DNA from: Chloroflexota bacterium
Lineage (GTDB): Bacteria > Chloroflexota > Anaerolineae > UBA4142
Assembly (NCBI GenBank): GCA_016219275.1
Contig: JACRBM010000028.1
Location: forward strand, 1-64,000
Direction: 5' to 3'
Length of the DNA stretch: 64,000 nucleotides
The notes under the pieces were generated by a model that saw nothing but the letters and a program-made list of their open reading frames with translations, ran no database searches and had not been told where the DNA came from. The position numbers and the translations under genes are program-made. Positions 8,107 through 17,430 of the stretch are shown here, in pieces. The stretch's first letter is position 1. Each line of letters begins with the position of its first letter.

Positions 8107-9264
8107 ATGCTACCTCCTGTGCCTCTCGCAAAACGACGCGATCTGTTCGATGTCGCCGCGCTATTTCTGAAACTCGGTTTGACTGCATTCGGTGGACCCG
8201 CCGCGCACATCGCGATGTTGCGCGCTGAGACCGTGCATCGCCGCAAGTGGGTGGACGAACAACGCTTTCTCGATCTGCTCGGCATGGTCAATCTCATCCC
8301 CGGACCGAGTTCCACCGAGTTGGCGATCAGTCTCGGTTTTGTGCGCGCGGGTTGGCGCGGCTTGATTCTTGGCGGCGTGTGTTTTATCCTCCCCGCGATG
8401 CTGCTCGTTCTCGCGCTGGCTTGGATGTACGTGCAAGTGGGTGCGCTGCCCCAGGTTGGTGCGGTGTTGTACGGCATCAAGCCGGGCGTGATCGCGATCA
8501 TCCTTCAAGCATTGTGGAATCTGGGACGAACCGCGGTCAAGGGTTGGCTGACCAGTGTCGTGGGGGTTGTCGTTTTTGTCGCGTACCTGCTCGGCGCAAA
8601 TGAACTCGTGTTGTTGATCGCCGGTGGATTGGTCGTGATGGCAAGCCGAAACCTGGGACGCGTCGGGCGCGCGCAGCTGGTTTATTTGCCAGCATTGGGC
8701 AGTGCGTCGCTTCTCGGACTGGTTGCGACGCCGTTCAGTTTGGGTGTACTGTTTCTGACTTTTCTCAAAATCGGCGCGGTGTTGTTTGGCAGTGGCTATG
8801 TCTTGCTGGCTTTTCTCCGCGCGGATTTTGTCCTGCGCCTGGGTTGGCTCACCGACCAACAATTGATTGATGCCATCGCAATTGGGCAAGTGACGCCCGG
8901 TCCGGTTTTTACCACGGCGACTTTTATCGGTTATCTCGTCGGTGGTCTCCCTGGCGCGTTGTTGGCGACGCTGGCTATTTTTCTTCCATCCTTCATTTAC
9001 GTGGCGATCATTTATCCACTCGTTCCGCGTCTGCGCGGTTCGACATGGGCAGGTGGATTTCTCGATGGCGTCAATATTGCCGCGCTCGGGTTGATGGCGG
9101 CGGTCACGCTCCACCTCGCGCGCGCCGCGTTAGTTGACCCGCTCTCGGTTGGATTGGCGCTCGCGGCACTGCTCCTCATGTTTCGATTTCAAGTCAATCC
9201 GACGTGGGTGATCGGATTGGGGGCAAGCATCGGACTGATTACCGGATTGTGGCGCGGCGGATGA
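8107..9264 (+). CDS. chrA: Chromate transporter ChrA (full-length, two-domain CHR protein)
   Basis: A 385-residue membrane protein with the duplicated CHR fold. Half 1 has FLKLGLTAFGGPAAHIAML and VNLIPGPSSTELAI. Half 2 repeats the pattern with FLKIGAVLFGSGYVLLAFLR and IAIGQVTPGPVFTTATFIGY. Family members export chromate from the cytoplasm, and many untested homologues may carry other anions. The gene starts 27 bp after the response regulator, so it may be cotranscribed with the two-component pair, although no good ribosome site is visible before the ATG. The family call is firm; the substrate is inferred from the family. Confidence 0.9.
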   Translation: MLPPVPLAKRRDLFDVAALFLKLGLTAFGGPAAHIAMLRAETVHRRKWVDEQRFLDLLGMVNLIPGPSSTELAISLGFVRAGWRGLILGGVCFILPAMLLVLALAWMYVQVGALPQVGAVLYGIKPGVIAIILQALWNLGRTAVKGWLTSVVGVVVFVAYLLGANELVLLIAGGLVVMASRNLGRVGRAQLVYLPALGSASLLGLVATPFSLGVLFLTFLKIGAVLFGSGYVLLAFLRADFVLRLGWLTDQQLIDAIAIGQVTPGPVFTTATFIGYLVGGLPGALLATLAIFLPSFIYVAIIYPLVPRLRGSTWAGGFLDGVNIAALGLMAAVTLHLARAALVDPLSVGLALAALLLMFRFQVNPTWVIGLGASIGLITGLWRGG

Positions 9265-9317
9265 ACGCGATTCACAAACCCAAGATTGTGCTATAATCCC
9301 TGCACTGGAGGTAGACC

Positions 9318-10469
9318 ATGTTTGTCTCGCGTGAAGAATTGGAACAACTCGAACTGGCGCGCCTCGCGCCCTACGGCATGCCCAGCCGCGCTTCGCGCGG
9401 ACGTAAATATCCCGACCCCGAACACCCCTATCGCACCGCGTTCCAACGCGACCGCGACCGGATCATTCACACGACCGCGTTTCGCCGGCTCGAATACAAG
9501 ACCCAGGTGTTTGTCAATTACGAAGGCGACTATTATCGTACGCGGCTCACACACTCGCTCGAAGTCGCGCAGATCGGCAAGACCTTTGCGCGCGCGCTCG
9601 GCGCGAACGAAGACCTCACCGAAGCGATTTGTCTCGCGCACGATCTCGGTCATCCGCCGTTCGGTCACTCGGGCGGCGATACGCTCAACGCATTGATGAA
9701 AGAACACGGCGGGTTCGATCATCAAGTTCAATCGCTCCGCATCATCGAGGAATTGGAAGAACGCTATGACGATTATCCTGGCTTGAATCTCACGTACGAA
9801 GTGCGCGAAGGGATTGCCAAGCACGAAACCGAGTACGATGTTGTGAATCCCACCGAGTACAATCCGCTCGAAGCCGCGACGATTGAAGCGCAATTTGCGA
9901 GTGCGGCGGACGAAACCGCGTACAGCACCGCCGATCTCGACGACGGCTTGCGCGCCGGTATTCTCGATCCGCGCGATCTGCCCACGATCGAGTTTTGGCA
10001 AGAGTGGTGCGCGCAAACCGGCGCGTGCGAAGATCGTTTTACGGATTTAATGCGCCACCGCTTTGTCCGCTGGCTGGTCAATTTGCAAGTGACTGATTTC
10101 GTGACGACGACCGATGCGCGGTTGCGCGCAAAGCAAATTGATTCGGTCGCCGCGTTGCGCGCGGTGGGCAAGCCGATCACGGCGTTTTCCGACGAGGTGA
10201 CGCGCAAGAATCGTGTGCTCAAAGATTATCTGATGGAAAATTTCTATCGCCACTATCGCGTCGCGCGCATGGCGGCGAAAGCCGAGCAAGTGCTGGAGGG
10301 TTTGTTCACGGTGTTTATGGAAAACCCACGTGTGCTACCCAAGTCGGTGCGCGCCAAAGTCAACCTTCGCCCCTTGCCGCGCGTCGTGTGCGATTACATC
10401 GCCGGCATGACCGACCGTTTCGCGCTGCAAGAGTACCTGCGTCTGTTCGACCCAGGTGTTCAGGTTTGA
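9318..10469 (+). CDS. dgt: Deoxyguanosinetriphosphate triphosphohydrolase-like protein (HD dNTPase)
   Basis: A 383-residue HD-superfamily hydrolase that splits dGTP or other dNTPs to nucleoside and triphosphate. The metal ligands are visible: His in RLTHSLEVAQI (near residue 78), HD in LAHDLGHPPFGHSG (near residue 108) and a later Asp after the helix bundle. The N-terminal RDRDRIIHTTAFRRLEYKTQVF is the usual dGTPase substrate-site segment. The length fits the shorter, non-enterobacterial dGTPase-like family. GGAGG lies 7 nt before the ATG. A short hairpin (10480-10498) follows the stop. Confidence 0.92.
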   Translation: MFVSREELEQLELARLAPYGMPSRASRGRKYPDPEHPYRTAFQRDRDRIIHTTAFRRLEYKTQVFVNYEGDYYRTRLTHSLEVAQIGKTFARALGANEDLTEAICLAHDLGHPPFGHSGGDTLNALMKEHGGFDHQVQSLRIIEELEERYDDYPGLNLTYEVREGIAKHETEYDVVNPTEYNPLEAATIEAQFASAADETAYSTADLDDGLRAGILDPRDLPTIEFWQEWCAQTGACEDRFTDLMRHRFVRWLVNLQVTDFVTTTDARLRAKQIDSVAALRAVGKPITAFSDEVTRKNRVLKDYLMENFYRHYRVARMAAKAEQVLEGLFTVFMENPRVLPKSVRAKVNLRPLPRVVCDYIAGMTDRFALQEYLRLFDPGVQV

Positions 10470-10479
10470 TGGGCTGTAA

Positions 10480-10498
10480 CGCAAATTTCCAATTTGCG
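10480..10498. terminator. Small hairpin after dgt
   Basis: CGCAAATT-tcc-AATTTGCG forms an 8-bp perfect stem just after the dgt stop and is followed by a run of A on the plus strand, so its U-run would be read on the minus strand. The related wording (cgcAAATTTCCa...) recurs after the CDF gene at 57068-57105. Confidence 0.4.
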
Positions 10499-10530
10499 AA
10501 AAAAACACTATACAATCAATGGAGATTGGG

Positions 10531-12039
10531 ATGAACTCACAATTCGCCGAACTCAAAATTCGCTTGACCGAAATCGCCGACCTGAACAAAATCGGCGCGG
10601 TGCTCAGTTGGGATCAGCAAACGATGATGGCGCCGAAAGGCGCGGCGGTGCGCGCCGAACAAATGGCGACGCTCGGTCGTCTCGCGCACGCGAAATTTAC
10701 TTCGGACGAAATTGGCAAACTGCTCGACGATCTGCGCGAGTACGAAGCCACCTTGCCGTTCGATTCGGACGATGCAAGTTTGATTCGCGTCGCGCGCACG
10801 GATTACGAAAAGCAACGCGTCGTGCCGACCGAACTGCGCGTCGAAATGACGCGCGCGGCGTCGTTGGGACAAATGGCATGGGCGGAAGCGCGCAAGCAAT
10901 CCGATTTCAAATTGTTTCTGCCGCACCTCGAAAAGAACGTCGCGCTCAAACATCGCTACGTCGAGTGCTTCCAGCCGTACGATCACGTCTACGATCCCTT
11001 GCTCGACGATTTCGAGCGCGGGATGAAAACCGCCGAAGTCAAGACGATTTTCGACGCGCTCAAAAAAGAGTTGATTCCACTCATCGCGCAAATTCGCGAA
11101 CGCGCGGACGCGGTGAGCGACGCGTGCTTGCACGGACATTTTCCAATTGACCAGCAACGCGAGTTTGCGCTCAACGTCGTCGAACGCTTTGGCTTTCGTT
11201 CGGACTCGTGGCGACTCGACCCAACGGTGCATCCATTCGCGAGCAATTCCGGCATCACCGACATTCGCATCACGACGCGATACTATGAAGATTTTATCAA
11301 CCCTTCGCTATTCGGTTCGATGCACGAGTGCGGTCACGGCTTGTACGAAAACGGAATTGATCCCGACTTGGAACGTTCGCTCCTTGCACGCGGCGTGTCG
11401 AGCAGTTTGCACGAATCGCAAAGCCGCATGTGGGAGAATCTCGTCGGGCGTAGTCGCGCGTTCTGGACATTCTTTTATCCGAAAATCCAAGCGACGTTTC
11501 CCGATCAACTCAAACACGTCGAGATGGAAACGTTCTATCGCGCGGTCAATCGCGTGCACCCGTCGTTCATCCGCGTCGAAGCGGACGAAGCGACGTACGG
11601 TTTGCACATCATCGTGCGCTTTGAACTCGAACAAGAAATTATGCAAGGCGCGCTCGCGCTAAAAGATATTCCCGAAGCGTGGAACGCGCGAATGAAACAA
11701 TACCTGGGAGTGGATGTGCCCAACGACGCGCAGGGTTGTTTGCAAGATGTGCATTGGTCGGTGGGGTTGCTGGGTTATTTCCCGACGTATCAGCTCGGCA
11801 ACATCGTCAGCGCGCAGATTTGGGAAAAAGCGCTCGCGGACATTCCCGATTTGTATACCCAGTTCGAGCACGGCGAGTTTATGGTGTTGCGCGAGTGGCT
11901 GCGCGAGAAATTGCATCGGCACGGGCGCAAGTTCACGCCGCAAGAAACCTTGCAACGCGTCGTCGGCGCGCCGATGGACGTTGCGCTGTACATGCGGTAT
12001 CTCAAAACCAAGTTTGGCGAAATCTACGAACTCAAGTGA
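10531..12039 (+). CDS. Thermostable carboxypeptidase, M32 (Taq) family
   Basis: A 502-residue cytoplasmic zinc metallocarboxypeptidase that removes C-terminal residues from peptides. The active site HECGH (in GSMHECGHGLYENG, His near residue 265) is followed by the ESQSRMWENLVGRS and HPSFIRVEADEATYGLHI blocks specific to M32, which supply the third ligand and substrate contacts. An upstream in-frame ATG exists at 10519, but the ATG at 10531 has GGAG at a 6-nt spacing and is preferred. The length is normal for the family (about 500). No operon partner is evident. Confidence 0.93.
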   Translation: MNSQFAELKIRLTEIADLNKIGAVLSWDQQTMMAPKGAAVRAEQMATLGRLAHAKFTSDEIGKLLDDLREYEATLPFDSDDASLIRVARTDYEKQRVVPTELRVEMTRAASLGQMAWAEARKQSDFKLFLPHLEKNVALKHRYVECFQPYDHVYDPLLDDFERGMKTAEVKTIFDALKKELIPLIAQIRERADAVSDACLHGHFPIDQQREFALNVVERFGFRSDSWRLDPTVHPFASNSGITDIRITTRYYEDFINPSLFGSMHECGHGLYENGIDPDLERSLLARGVSSSLHESQSRMWENLVGRSRAFWTFFYPKIQATFPDQLKHVEMETFYRAVNRVHPSFIRVEADEATYGLHIIVRFELEQEIMQGALALKDIPEAWNARMKQYLGVDVPNDAQGCLQDVHWSVGLLGYFPTYQLGNIVSAQIWEKALADIPDLYTQFEHGEFMVLREWLREKLHRHGRKFTPQETLQRVVGAPMDVALYMRYLKTKFGEIYELK

Positions 12040-12149
12040 CGAGTGACGAGCGGCGAGTGATGTAATGAAAGTGTTTTGCGTCAATGCCCTTGCCATCCAT
12101 CACGACGCCAAGTCGTCAATTGGGCGGCTGAGAGGAGCAGGGATACCCG

Positions 12150-13175
12150 ATGAAAACACAGACAATCCGGGCATGGAGCAGAATACTCCTGCTGTTCCTC
12201 GTGACAATTCATCTGGTCACCTGGTATGTCCTGGGTACACACGCCGTCGGCAGTATCGGAATTGAAGCCCTATTTTCTGGACTTTCGCGGGGCGTATTGA
12301 ATACTGGATTCGTGTTTTGGATGTTGGTCTTGATGTCCGTACTGCTCTTTGGACGAGCATTCTGCGCCTGGTTCTGTTGGTTTGGAGGTTATCTCGATTT
12401 GGTTGAATGGGGTATCGGCGACAAACTTAAATTCAAGCTTCCGCACACGTTGCCCTTACATTTGGCGGTGATACCCTTTGTCGCGCTGTTCGCGAAAGTG
12501 TACGGCAGTCTGTTGGTAAATTGGCTCAATGGCGTTCCCGCCACGCTCACATTTAACGCGGCGGACACCGAACCTTGGGGCGGGCAACAAACGGGTATTT
12601 CGATATTGATTACTTTTGTTCTTTATGGACCAGTCCTGCTTTACTTTTTCGGTCGGCATGCCTGGTGTCGCTACTTGTGCCCGATTGGTGCGTTGTTGAA
12701 GATTTTCAACAGAATCGGGATCGGCAAAGTACGCTTGGTGAATCAGGAATGTAATGGCTGTGGAAAATGTAATCGTTTGTGTGAAATGCAGGTAGATGTT
12801 TTAGGCAACCTCAAAGATCATGGTCAGGTAAATAGTGCGGACTGTATTCGTTGCCTAAAATGTACCGATGGATGCCCTACAGGTGCAATCGCTTTTAGGA
12901 TGCAGCGGGAGAAGGGTGTCTCATTGAACGCCGATGCGGCGAGTAGAGCTGTCAAGACGTCTTTCAAACGCCGGCGCAAGTCAGCGTTTGACATGACGGT
13001 TGCAGTACTGTGGATTGGCGTAACGATCTTCTTCACGTTCACCGCGCGCCAGGGCGCTCCCCAGGAACTAAAAGTTACCATGGCAGCTGGACTATTACTG
13101 GTATGTTATGGATTGGTGTGGATGATGCAAAAAGGGTGGTATCGTTTCGGGAGAAAAGGACGGGAGACTTGGTGA
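12150..13175 (+). CDS. NapH/CcoG-like polyferredoxin membrane protein
   Basis: A 341-residue membrane protein with four or five N-terminal helices and a cytoplasmic segment with two [4Fe-4S] motifs: CNGCGKCNRLC near residue 195 and CIRCLKCTDGCP near residue 231. Additional CxxxC pairs, FCAWFC and CRYLCPIGALL, match the NapH/NosR/RdxA family, which moves electrons between quinol or ferredoxin and a redox partner. A further two helices close the protein. The partner is not encoded next to it; the multihaem cytochromes 7 kb away are the nearest candidates. By eye its codons are less CGCG-rich than the neighbours, which hints at a different history. Confidence 0.82.
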   Translation: MKTQTIRAWSRILLLFLVTIHLVTWYVLGTHAVGSIGIEALFSGLSRGVLNTGFVFWMLVLMSVLLFGRAFCAWFCWFGGYLDLVEWGIGDKLKFKLPHTLPLHLAVIPFVALFAKVYGSLLVNWLNGVPATLTFNAADTEPWGGQQTGISILITFVLYGPVLLYFFGRHAWCRYLCPIGALLKIFNRIGIGKVRLVNQECNGCGKCNRLCEMQVDVLGNLKDHGQVNSADCIRCLKCTDGCPTGAIAFRMQREKGVSLNADAASRAVKTSFKRRRKSAFDMTVAVLWIGVTIFFTFTARQGAPQELKVTMAAGLLLVCYGLVWMMQKGWYRFGRKGRETW

Positions 13176-13206
13176 ATTCCTTCCACACACGACACGGTTT
13201 TTAGAC

Positions 13207-16182
13207 ATGATTCGCTTGAAACGACTGTACGCTCACAACTTTAAACAACTGCAAGAAATCGAATTACGCTTTCCCGATCACGCGCGCGTGCTCGTGCAAG
13301 GAAAAAACGAAGCCGGCAAGTCCACGCTGTTCGAAGCGATTTTCTTCGCGCTCTTTGGCAGCGCGCTCGCGACCGAGACCGGCGCGCGCGGACTGGACGA
13401 CCTGATTCGGTACGATGTCGAGAAAGCGCGCGTCGAATTGGACGTGCAATTTGGCGCGCGCGTCTTGAGCATCAAGCGCACGATTGTGCGCGGCAAATCG
13501 AACACCTGGGAACTCGACGTGGCAAACGACGGTCAGCCGCTGGAAGAAATTCGCGGCAACACTGCCGTCAATAAACGCCTCGTCGCCGAACTCGGCTTCG
13601 ACGGCGACGCGTTGCTCAATACCTGTTTCGTCGAGCAAAAGAAGCTCGAAAAACTCGAAGGGCTGAGCCGCGCCAAGCGCGAAGAATCGCTCGCGAAATT
13701 ATTGAACCTCGATCAACTCGTCGCGCTCGAAGGCGATTTGAAAATTCGCGCGGAAGACAAGCAGCTGCTCGACCGCTTGAAGAAACGCGCCGATCTCGCG
13801 GATATCCAAGCCGATTTGCCCGCGCAAGAACTCGCGTTACGCGCCGTCGAAGAGAAACTGCAATTGATTGACCTGAGTCGCTCGGTCTCTGGCGCGGTCG
13901 AAGAGACGCGTGCGGTCGCGCAATTGGATGCGACGATTCAAACGCAAAATGCCCGGCGCGCGCATCTCGCGCAACAGGTCGAGCGGATTGACGCGCTCAA
14001 GCAAGCGATGCTCGCGGTCAAAGAGGCGCGCGACGCGGTCGAGCGCACGTCCGATAACGCGCGCGAGATCGAACGACTGAAACAAGAGCAGAACGACGCG
14101 CAACGCGCGGCGGATTCCGCGCCGCAACTTGTCGCACGCGCCAACACACTCGCGCGGCTCGAACGGCGGCTCAAACGACTAGATTCCATTCGCGCGACGC
14201 GCGACGCGGCGCAACAACGCGCCGCGCAAATCGCGATCGTCGAAACGCGCGCGCGCGAACTCGACGCGACGATCACGCGCGAAGAAGCATCGCTCGCGCA
14301 AGCCGAGGCGCGCGTGCGCGAGTACGCCATCGGCGACGCGCTGGGCGAGTGGATCGCCGCGCGCAACGAACTGTCCGCGACGACGCGCGTCGCAACCGAT
14401 CTCGCGGACAAGCGATCCGCGCGCGATGATTTGGCGCGCCGGTTTCGCACTGAGACGTACGGCTTTGCCGCTGTCTTGCTTGCGTTGACTGTCGCGACGA
14501 TTGCCGCGCCGGCTAGCGTGTTATCGTTGGCTGGCGCAAGCGCGGTGACGACCGCGATTATGTTCGGCGCGATATTTTTCGTGCTCGCGGCAATCGTCGT
14601 GATTATGTTTGCGCTCCGCGCGATGACCTTGTGGCGCGACCTGTCGCGTGCGGCGGAGGCGTTGGGGCAGGTCGAGGGCGAGGCGCACGCGGAGCAATCT
14701 GCAGTCCAAGCGCGTCAGGCGCGCGTACAAAATGCGGAGGCGCGTCTCGCGCAAATGGATGTCGCGATTCCGGAGACGGTTGACCTCGCGCATACCAAGC
14801 GCGTAATGATCGCGCGCGAGATGGAGAATAAGACGGCGGACGAATTGCGGGCGGACGCGCAAGCCGCGCGCGAGCGATTGACGAACGCGCGCGCGGTGCT
14901 CGGCGAACTGCAAAAACAAAACGCGTTTGCGGGCGAACCACGCGTCGCGCGGGAACAGTGTGAACGCGTCGCGCAAAAGGCGAACGCGATTCTCGCGCGC
15001 GGGCAAGCGCGCCTTCACGAAACGGCGAACACTTCGGGCGTCGCGCCGGAGGCGAACGCATTGCAACGCGCGCGTTTTCAAATTGACGCGGAGCTCGCAC
15101 AGATTCAACGTCGCGTAAACGACGCGACGCGATTCGCGCAAGACATCGCGCGGCGCGAACAGCAAACGCAAACGTTTTTTGCTCAAGCGCGTGAGGCGTA
15201 CGAACGCGCGCGAGTCGTCAAGCCGGATGCGGCGGAATGGAATTTGGAATTAGAAGCGGGAAATTATAACGGTTTTGGCAAAGAGTTGCGCGCGGAGTAC
15301 GACGCGCTTGGCGGCGAAGCCGTCGTCAAGCAAGCGCGCGACCTCGAAGGCGAACTGGGTCGGCGGCAGGGCGAACGCGCGACGCGCGCGCGCAACGCGG
15401 CGATCCTGGTCGCGCAGGTGCGCGATCTGGTTGGCGCGGCGAATTTATCCGAGACGCCCACGCTTGCCGAACTCGAACAACTTGCCGCGCGCGTGCAATC
15501 GCTCGACCTGGGCGATGAAGCGGCGCTGCGTTTGCACCAACGCGAACTCGTGGGGCGCGTGCATTCGTTGCGCGATCGGCAAACGCAACTCGCGCGTGAA
15601 CTGGCGTGGGCAGGCGAGCCGCTCGACCCAGCCGCGTGTCGCGCCGAGTGGCAAGACAAGATGCGTGAGTCGCTCGTGCGCGAGCGCGGCGTCGAAATCG
15701 TGTCGCTCGCGCGGCGGCGCATCGTGCAAAAGGTCTTGCCCGCGACGATGGATTACATGCGGCGGATTCTGCCGACGATCACGCGCGACCGTTATCACGA
15801 CGCGCAACTGGATGCGGAATCGTACAAGATTCAGGTGTGGGACGAACGCGCGAACGCGTTCAAGGAAAAGAATATCTTTAGCGGCGGCACGCGCGATCAA
15901 TTCTCGCTCGCGTTGCGCCTGGCGTTCGCGCTCGCGACGATGCCGCAAGAACGCGGGAGCGCGCCGTCGTTCATCTTTCTCGACGAGCCGCTTGGTTCGT
16001 TCGACGACGAACGCGCGGACGCGTTGATCTATTTGCTGACCGAAGGTGAAATCGCGCGCGCGTTCGACCAGATTTTTCTCATCAGTCACGTGCATGTGGA
16101 CGAGCGTTTGTTCACGCATCGCGTTGTGATGGAGAATGGACGCGTGGCGGCGACCGACCTGCCAGTGAACAGTGAACACTGA
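13207..16182 (+). CDS. Rad50/YhaN-like AAA ATPase with a membrane hairpin inside the coiled coil
   Basis: A 991-residue SMC-like ATPase. The N-terminal half-site has Walker A in VQGKNEAGKST (near residue 32). The C-terminal half has the signature FSGGTRDQFSLALRLA and Walker B FIFLDEPLGSFDD. In between are two long coiled coils rich in Arg, Ala and Gln. Where Rad50 has its zinc hook, this protein has two hydrophobic helices instead (about residues 416-474), with no CXXC. This matches the YhaN-type arrangement and would tether the head to the membrane. No Mre11/YhaO-like nuclease is adjacent. The last residues (VNSEH) are encoded by a tandem repeat GTGAACA that runs past the stop. DNA repair or DNA-membrane linkage is an inference. 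Confidence 0.8.
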   Translation: MIRLKRLYAHNFKQLQEIELRFPDHARVLVQGKNEAGKSTLFEAIFFALFGSALATETGARGLDDLIRYDVEKARVELDVQFGARVLSIKRTIVRGKSNTWELDVANDGQPLEEIRGNTAVNKRLVAELGFDGDALLNTCFVEQKKLEKLEGLSRAKREESLAKLLNLDQLVALEGDLKIRAEDKQLLDRLKKRADLADIQADLPAQELALRAVEEKLQLIDLSRSVSGAVEETRAVAQLDATIQTQNARRAHLAQQVERIDALKQAMLAVKEARDAVERTSDNAREIERLKQEQNDAQRAADSAPQLVARANTLARLERRLKRLDSIRATRDAAQQRAAQIAIVETRARELDATITREEASLAQAEARVREYAIGDALGEWIAARNELSATTRVATDLADKRSARDDLARRFRTETYGFAAVLLALTVATIAAPASVLSLAGASAVTTAIMFGAIFFVLAAIVVIMFALRAMTLWRDLSRAAEALGQVEGEAHAEQSAVQARQARVQNAEARLAQMDVAIPETVDLAHTKRVMIAREMENKTADELRADAQAARERLTNARAVLGELQKQNAFAGEPRVAREQCERVAQKANAILARGQARLHETANTSGVAPEANALQRARFQIDAELAQIQRRVNDATRFAQDIARREQQTQTFFAQAREAYERARVVKPDAAEWNLELEAGNYNGFGKELRAEYDALGGEAVVKQARDLEGELGRRQGERATRARNAAILVAQVRDLVGAANLSETPTLAELEQLAARVQSLDLGDEAALRLHQRELVGRVHSLRDRQTQLARELAWAGEPLDPAACRAEWQDKMRESLVRERGVEIVSLARRRIVQKVLPATMDYMRRILPTITRDRYHDAQLDAESYKIQVWDERANAFKEKNIFSGGTRDQFSLALRLAFALATMPQERGSAPSFIFLDEPLGSFDDERADALIYLLTEGEIARAFDQIFLISHVHVDERLFTHRVVMENGRVAATDLPVNSEH

Positions 16183-16195
16183 ATACTGAATACTC
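16163..16195. repeat. Short tandem repeat across the stop codon of the ATPase gene
   Basis: Units of 7-8 bp (CAGTGAA, CAGTGAA, CACTGAA, TACTGAA, TACT) run through the final codons and past the TGA. It resembles one arm of the tandem-repeat hairpins found elsewhere in the window, but here the complementary arm is missing. Confidence 0.6.
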
Positions 16196-16208
16196 TACTT
16201 GGAATGAG

Positions 16209-16991
16209 ATGGTTAGAACACTAAACGCAACTCGCTACATTACGCCGCTGCGCGAGGGCGGCTCGATGCCGGCGATTGTCGAAACTGACGACGGCGGACA
16301 GTACGTGATGAAATTCGTCGGTGCGGGGCAAGGGCGCAAGGCGTTGATCGCGGAATGGATCGCCGGCGAAATCGGTCGCGCGCTCGATTTGCGTGTGCCC
16401 GATCTCGCGTTCATCGAATTGGATGCCGCGTTCGCGCCTTCGGAACCGGATCCGGAAATTTACGATCTGCTTCGGATGAGCGTCGGCTTGAACCTGGGTC
16501 TGCGTTACTTGCCTGGCGCGTTCGCGTTCAACCCGGTGCTCAAGCCCGCGCCGGACGCGGAGCTGGCGTCGCGCATCGTGTGGTTCGACGCATTTGTGAC
16601 GAACATTGACCGCACCGCGCGGAATACCAATTTGCTCTGGTGGCAAAAAGAGTTGTGGTTGATTGATCACGGCGCGTCGCTGTACTTTCATCATCGCTGG
16701 GGCGATCATCTTGGCGCGAGCCGCACCGCGTTTTCGCTCGTCCAGGACCATGTGTTGCTCCGTTGGGCGAGCGCGTTGAGCGACGCGGACGCGTTCGCGC
16801 GCGCGCGTTTGAATCAAGATACGTTTCAGCAGATTGTGGCGCGCGTGCCGGACGCGTGGCTAGGCGATGAGCCCCAGTTTGCGAATTTGACCGAGCATCG
16901 CCGCGCGTACGTCGAGTTTTTGGTCAATCGGTTGGAATCCTCCGCGATTTTTTTGCAAGAGGCGAAAGATGCCCGCGCGCGACGCGTTTGA
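16209..16991 (+). CDS. HipA-like kinase (HipA_2 family)
   Basis: A 260-residue protein of the short HipA-like kinase family (phosphatidylinositol-kinase fold). Recognisable features are the N-terminal GGSMPAIVE and QYVMKFVGAGQG (ATP-binding Lys), the catalytic-loop equivalent FVTNIDRTARNTNLLWW (Asp and Asn near residues 134-140) and the metal-binding IDHGASLYF. It lacks the N-terminal HipA_N dimerisation region and has no HipB-type antitoxin gene beside it. The next gene overlaps by 23 bp and encodes a DUF3037 protein, a common partner of this family. Substrate unknown. Confidence 0.8.
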   Translation: MVRTLNATRYITPLREGGSMPAIVETDDGGQYVMKFVGAGQGRKALIAEWIAGEIGRALDLRVPDLAFIELDAAFAPSEPDPEIYDLLRMSVGLNLGLRYLPGAFAFNPVLKPAPDAELASRIVWFDAFVTNIDRTARNTNLLWWQKELWLIDHGASLYFHHRWGDHLGASRTAFSLVQDHVLLRWASALSDADAFARARLNQDTFQQIVARVPDAWLGDEPQFANLTEHRRAYVEFLVNRLESSAIFLQEAKDARARRV

Positions 16992-17352
16992 GTACGCGAT
17001 GATTCGCATTGTGCCGCACGTCGAACGCGAGGAATTTCTCAATGTCGGCGTGATGCTGTTGTGCCGCGCGCGGCAATTCTTCGATGCGCGGATTCATTTA
17101 GATGCCGCGCGTCTCGCCGCGCTCGCGCCGGATTTCGACGTACAGGAAACGCAACGCCATCTTGACGCGATTCCGCACATCATCGCCGGCGATGCGCAGG
17201 CGGGTGAACTGGCGGCGCTTTCGCAAAGCGAACGATTTCGGTGGCTTGCCGCGCCGCGCAGTACCGTCATTCAAGTATCGCCGGTGCACGGCGGCTTGAC
17301 AGATGATCCACGCGCCGAGTTGGACCGGTTGTTCAAGGAGATGGTGGAATAG
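16969..17352 (+). CDS. DUF3037 family protein
   Basis: A 127-residue protein with FEYAMIRIVPHVEREEFLNVG near the N-terminus, the hallmark of DUF3037, and RFRWLAAPRSTVIQVSPVH in the C-terminal half. Function is unknown. Families of this type lie next to HipA-like kinases in many genomes, and here the two genes overlap by 23 bp, so they probably act as a pair. It could be a regulator, adaptor or substrate of the kinase. The product is small and acidic-basic mixed, with no membrane segment. Confidence 0.8.
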   Translation: MPARDAFEYAMIRIVPHVEREEFLNVGVMLLCRARQFFDARIHLDAARLAALAPDFDVQETQRHLDAIPHIIAGDAQAGELAALSQSERFRWLAAPRSTVIQVSPVHGGLTDDPRAELDRLFKEMVE

Positions 17353-17430
17353 AGCATAGTCCAATTTCATTTACGGCGTGTGCTGTATTCAAGACCTGAC
17401 AGTGCCATAAACGCGTCAGGCATTTGCTCT
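17351..17430. mobile_element. MITE-like repeat, copy A
   Basis: An 80-bp copy bounded by AGAGCA and TGCTCT. It matches a 103-bp segment at 27791-27893 over most of its length; for example, TGTATTCAAGACCTG here matches TGTATCCAAGACCTG there, and CATAAACGCGTCAGGCATTTGCTC matches CATAAACCCATCAGGAATTTGCTC. Copy A lacks the internal 15-bp hairpin of copy B, and a separate related hairpin (17431-17468) follows immediately. Terminal inverted repeats and dispersed copies suggest a non-autonomous miniature element; no transposase is present. Confidence 0.6.
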
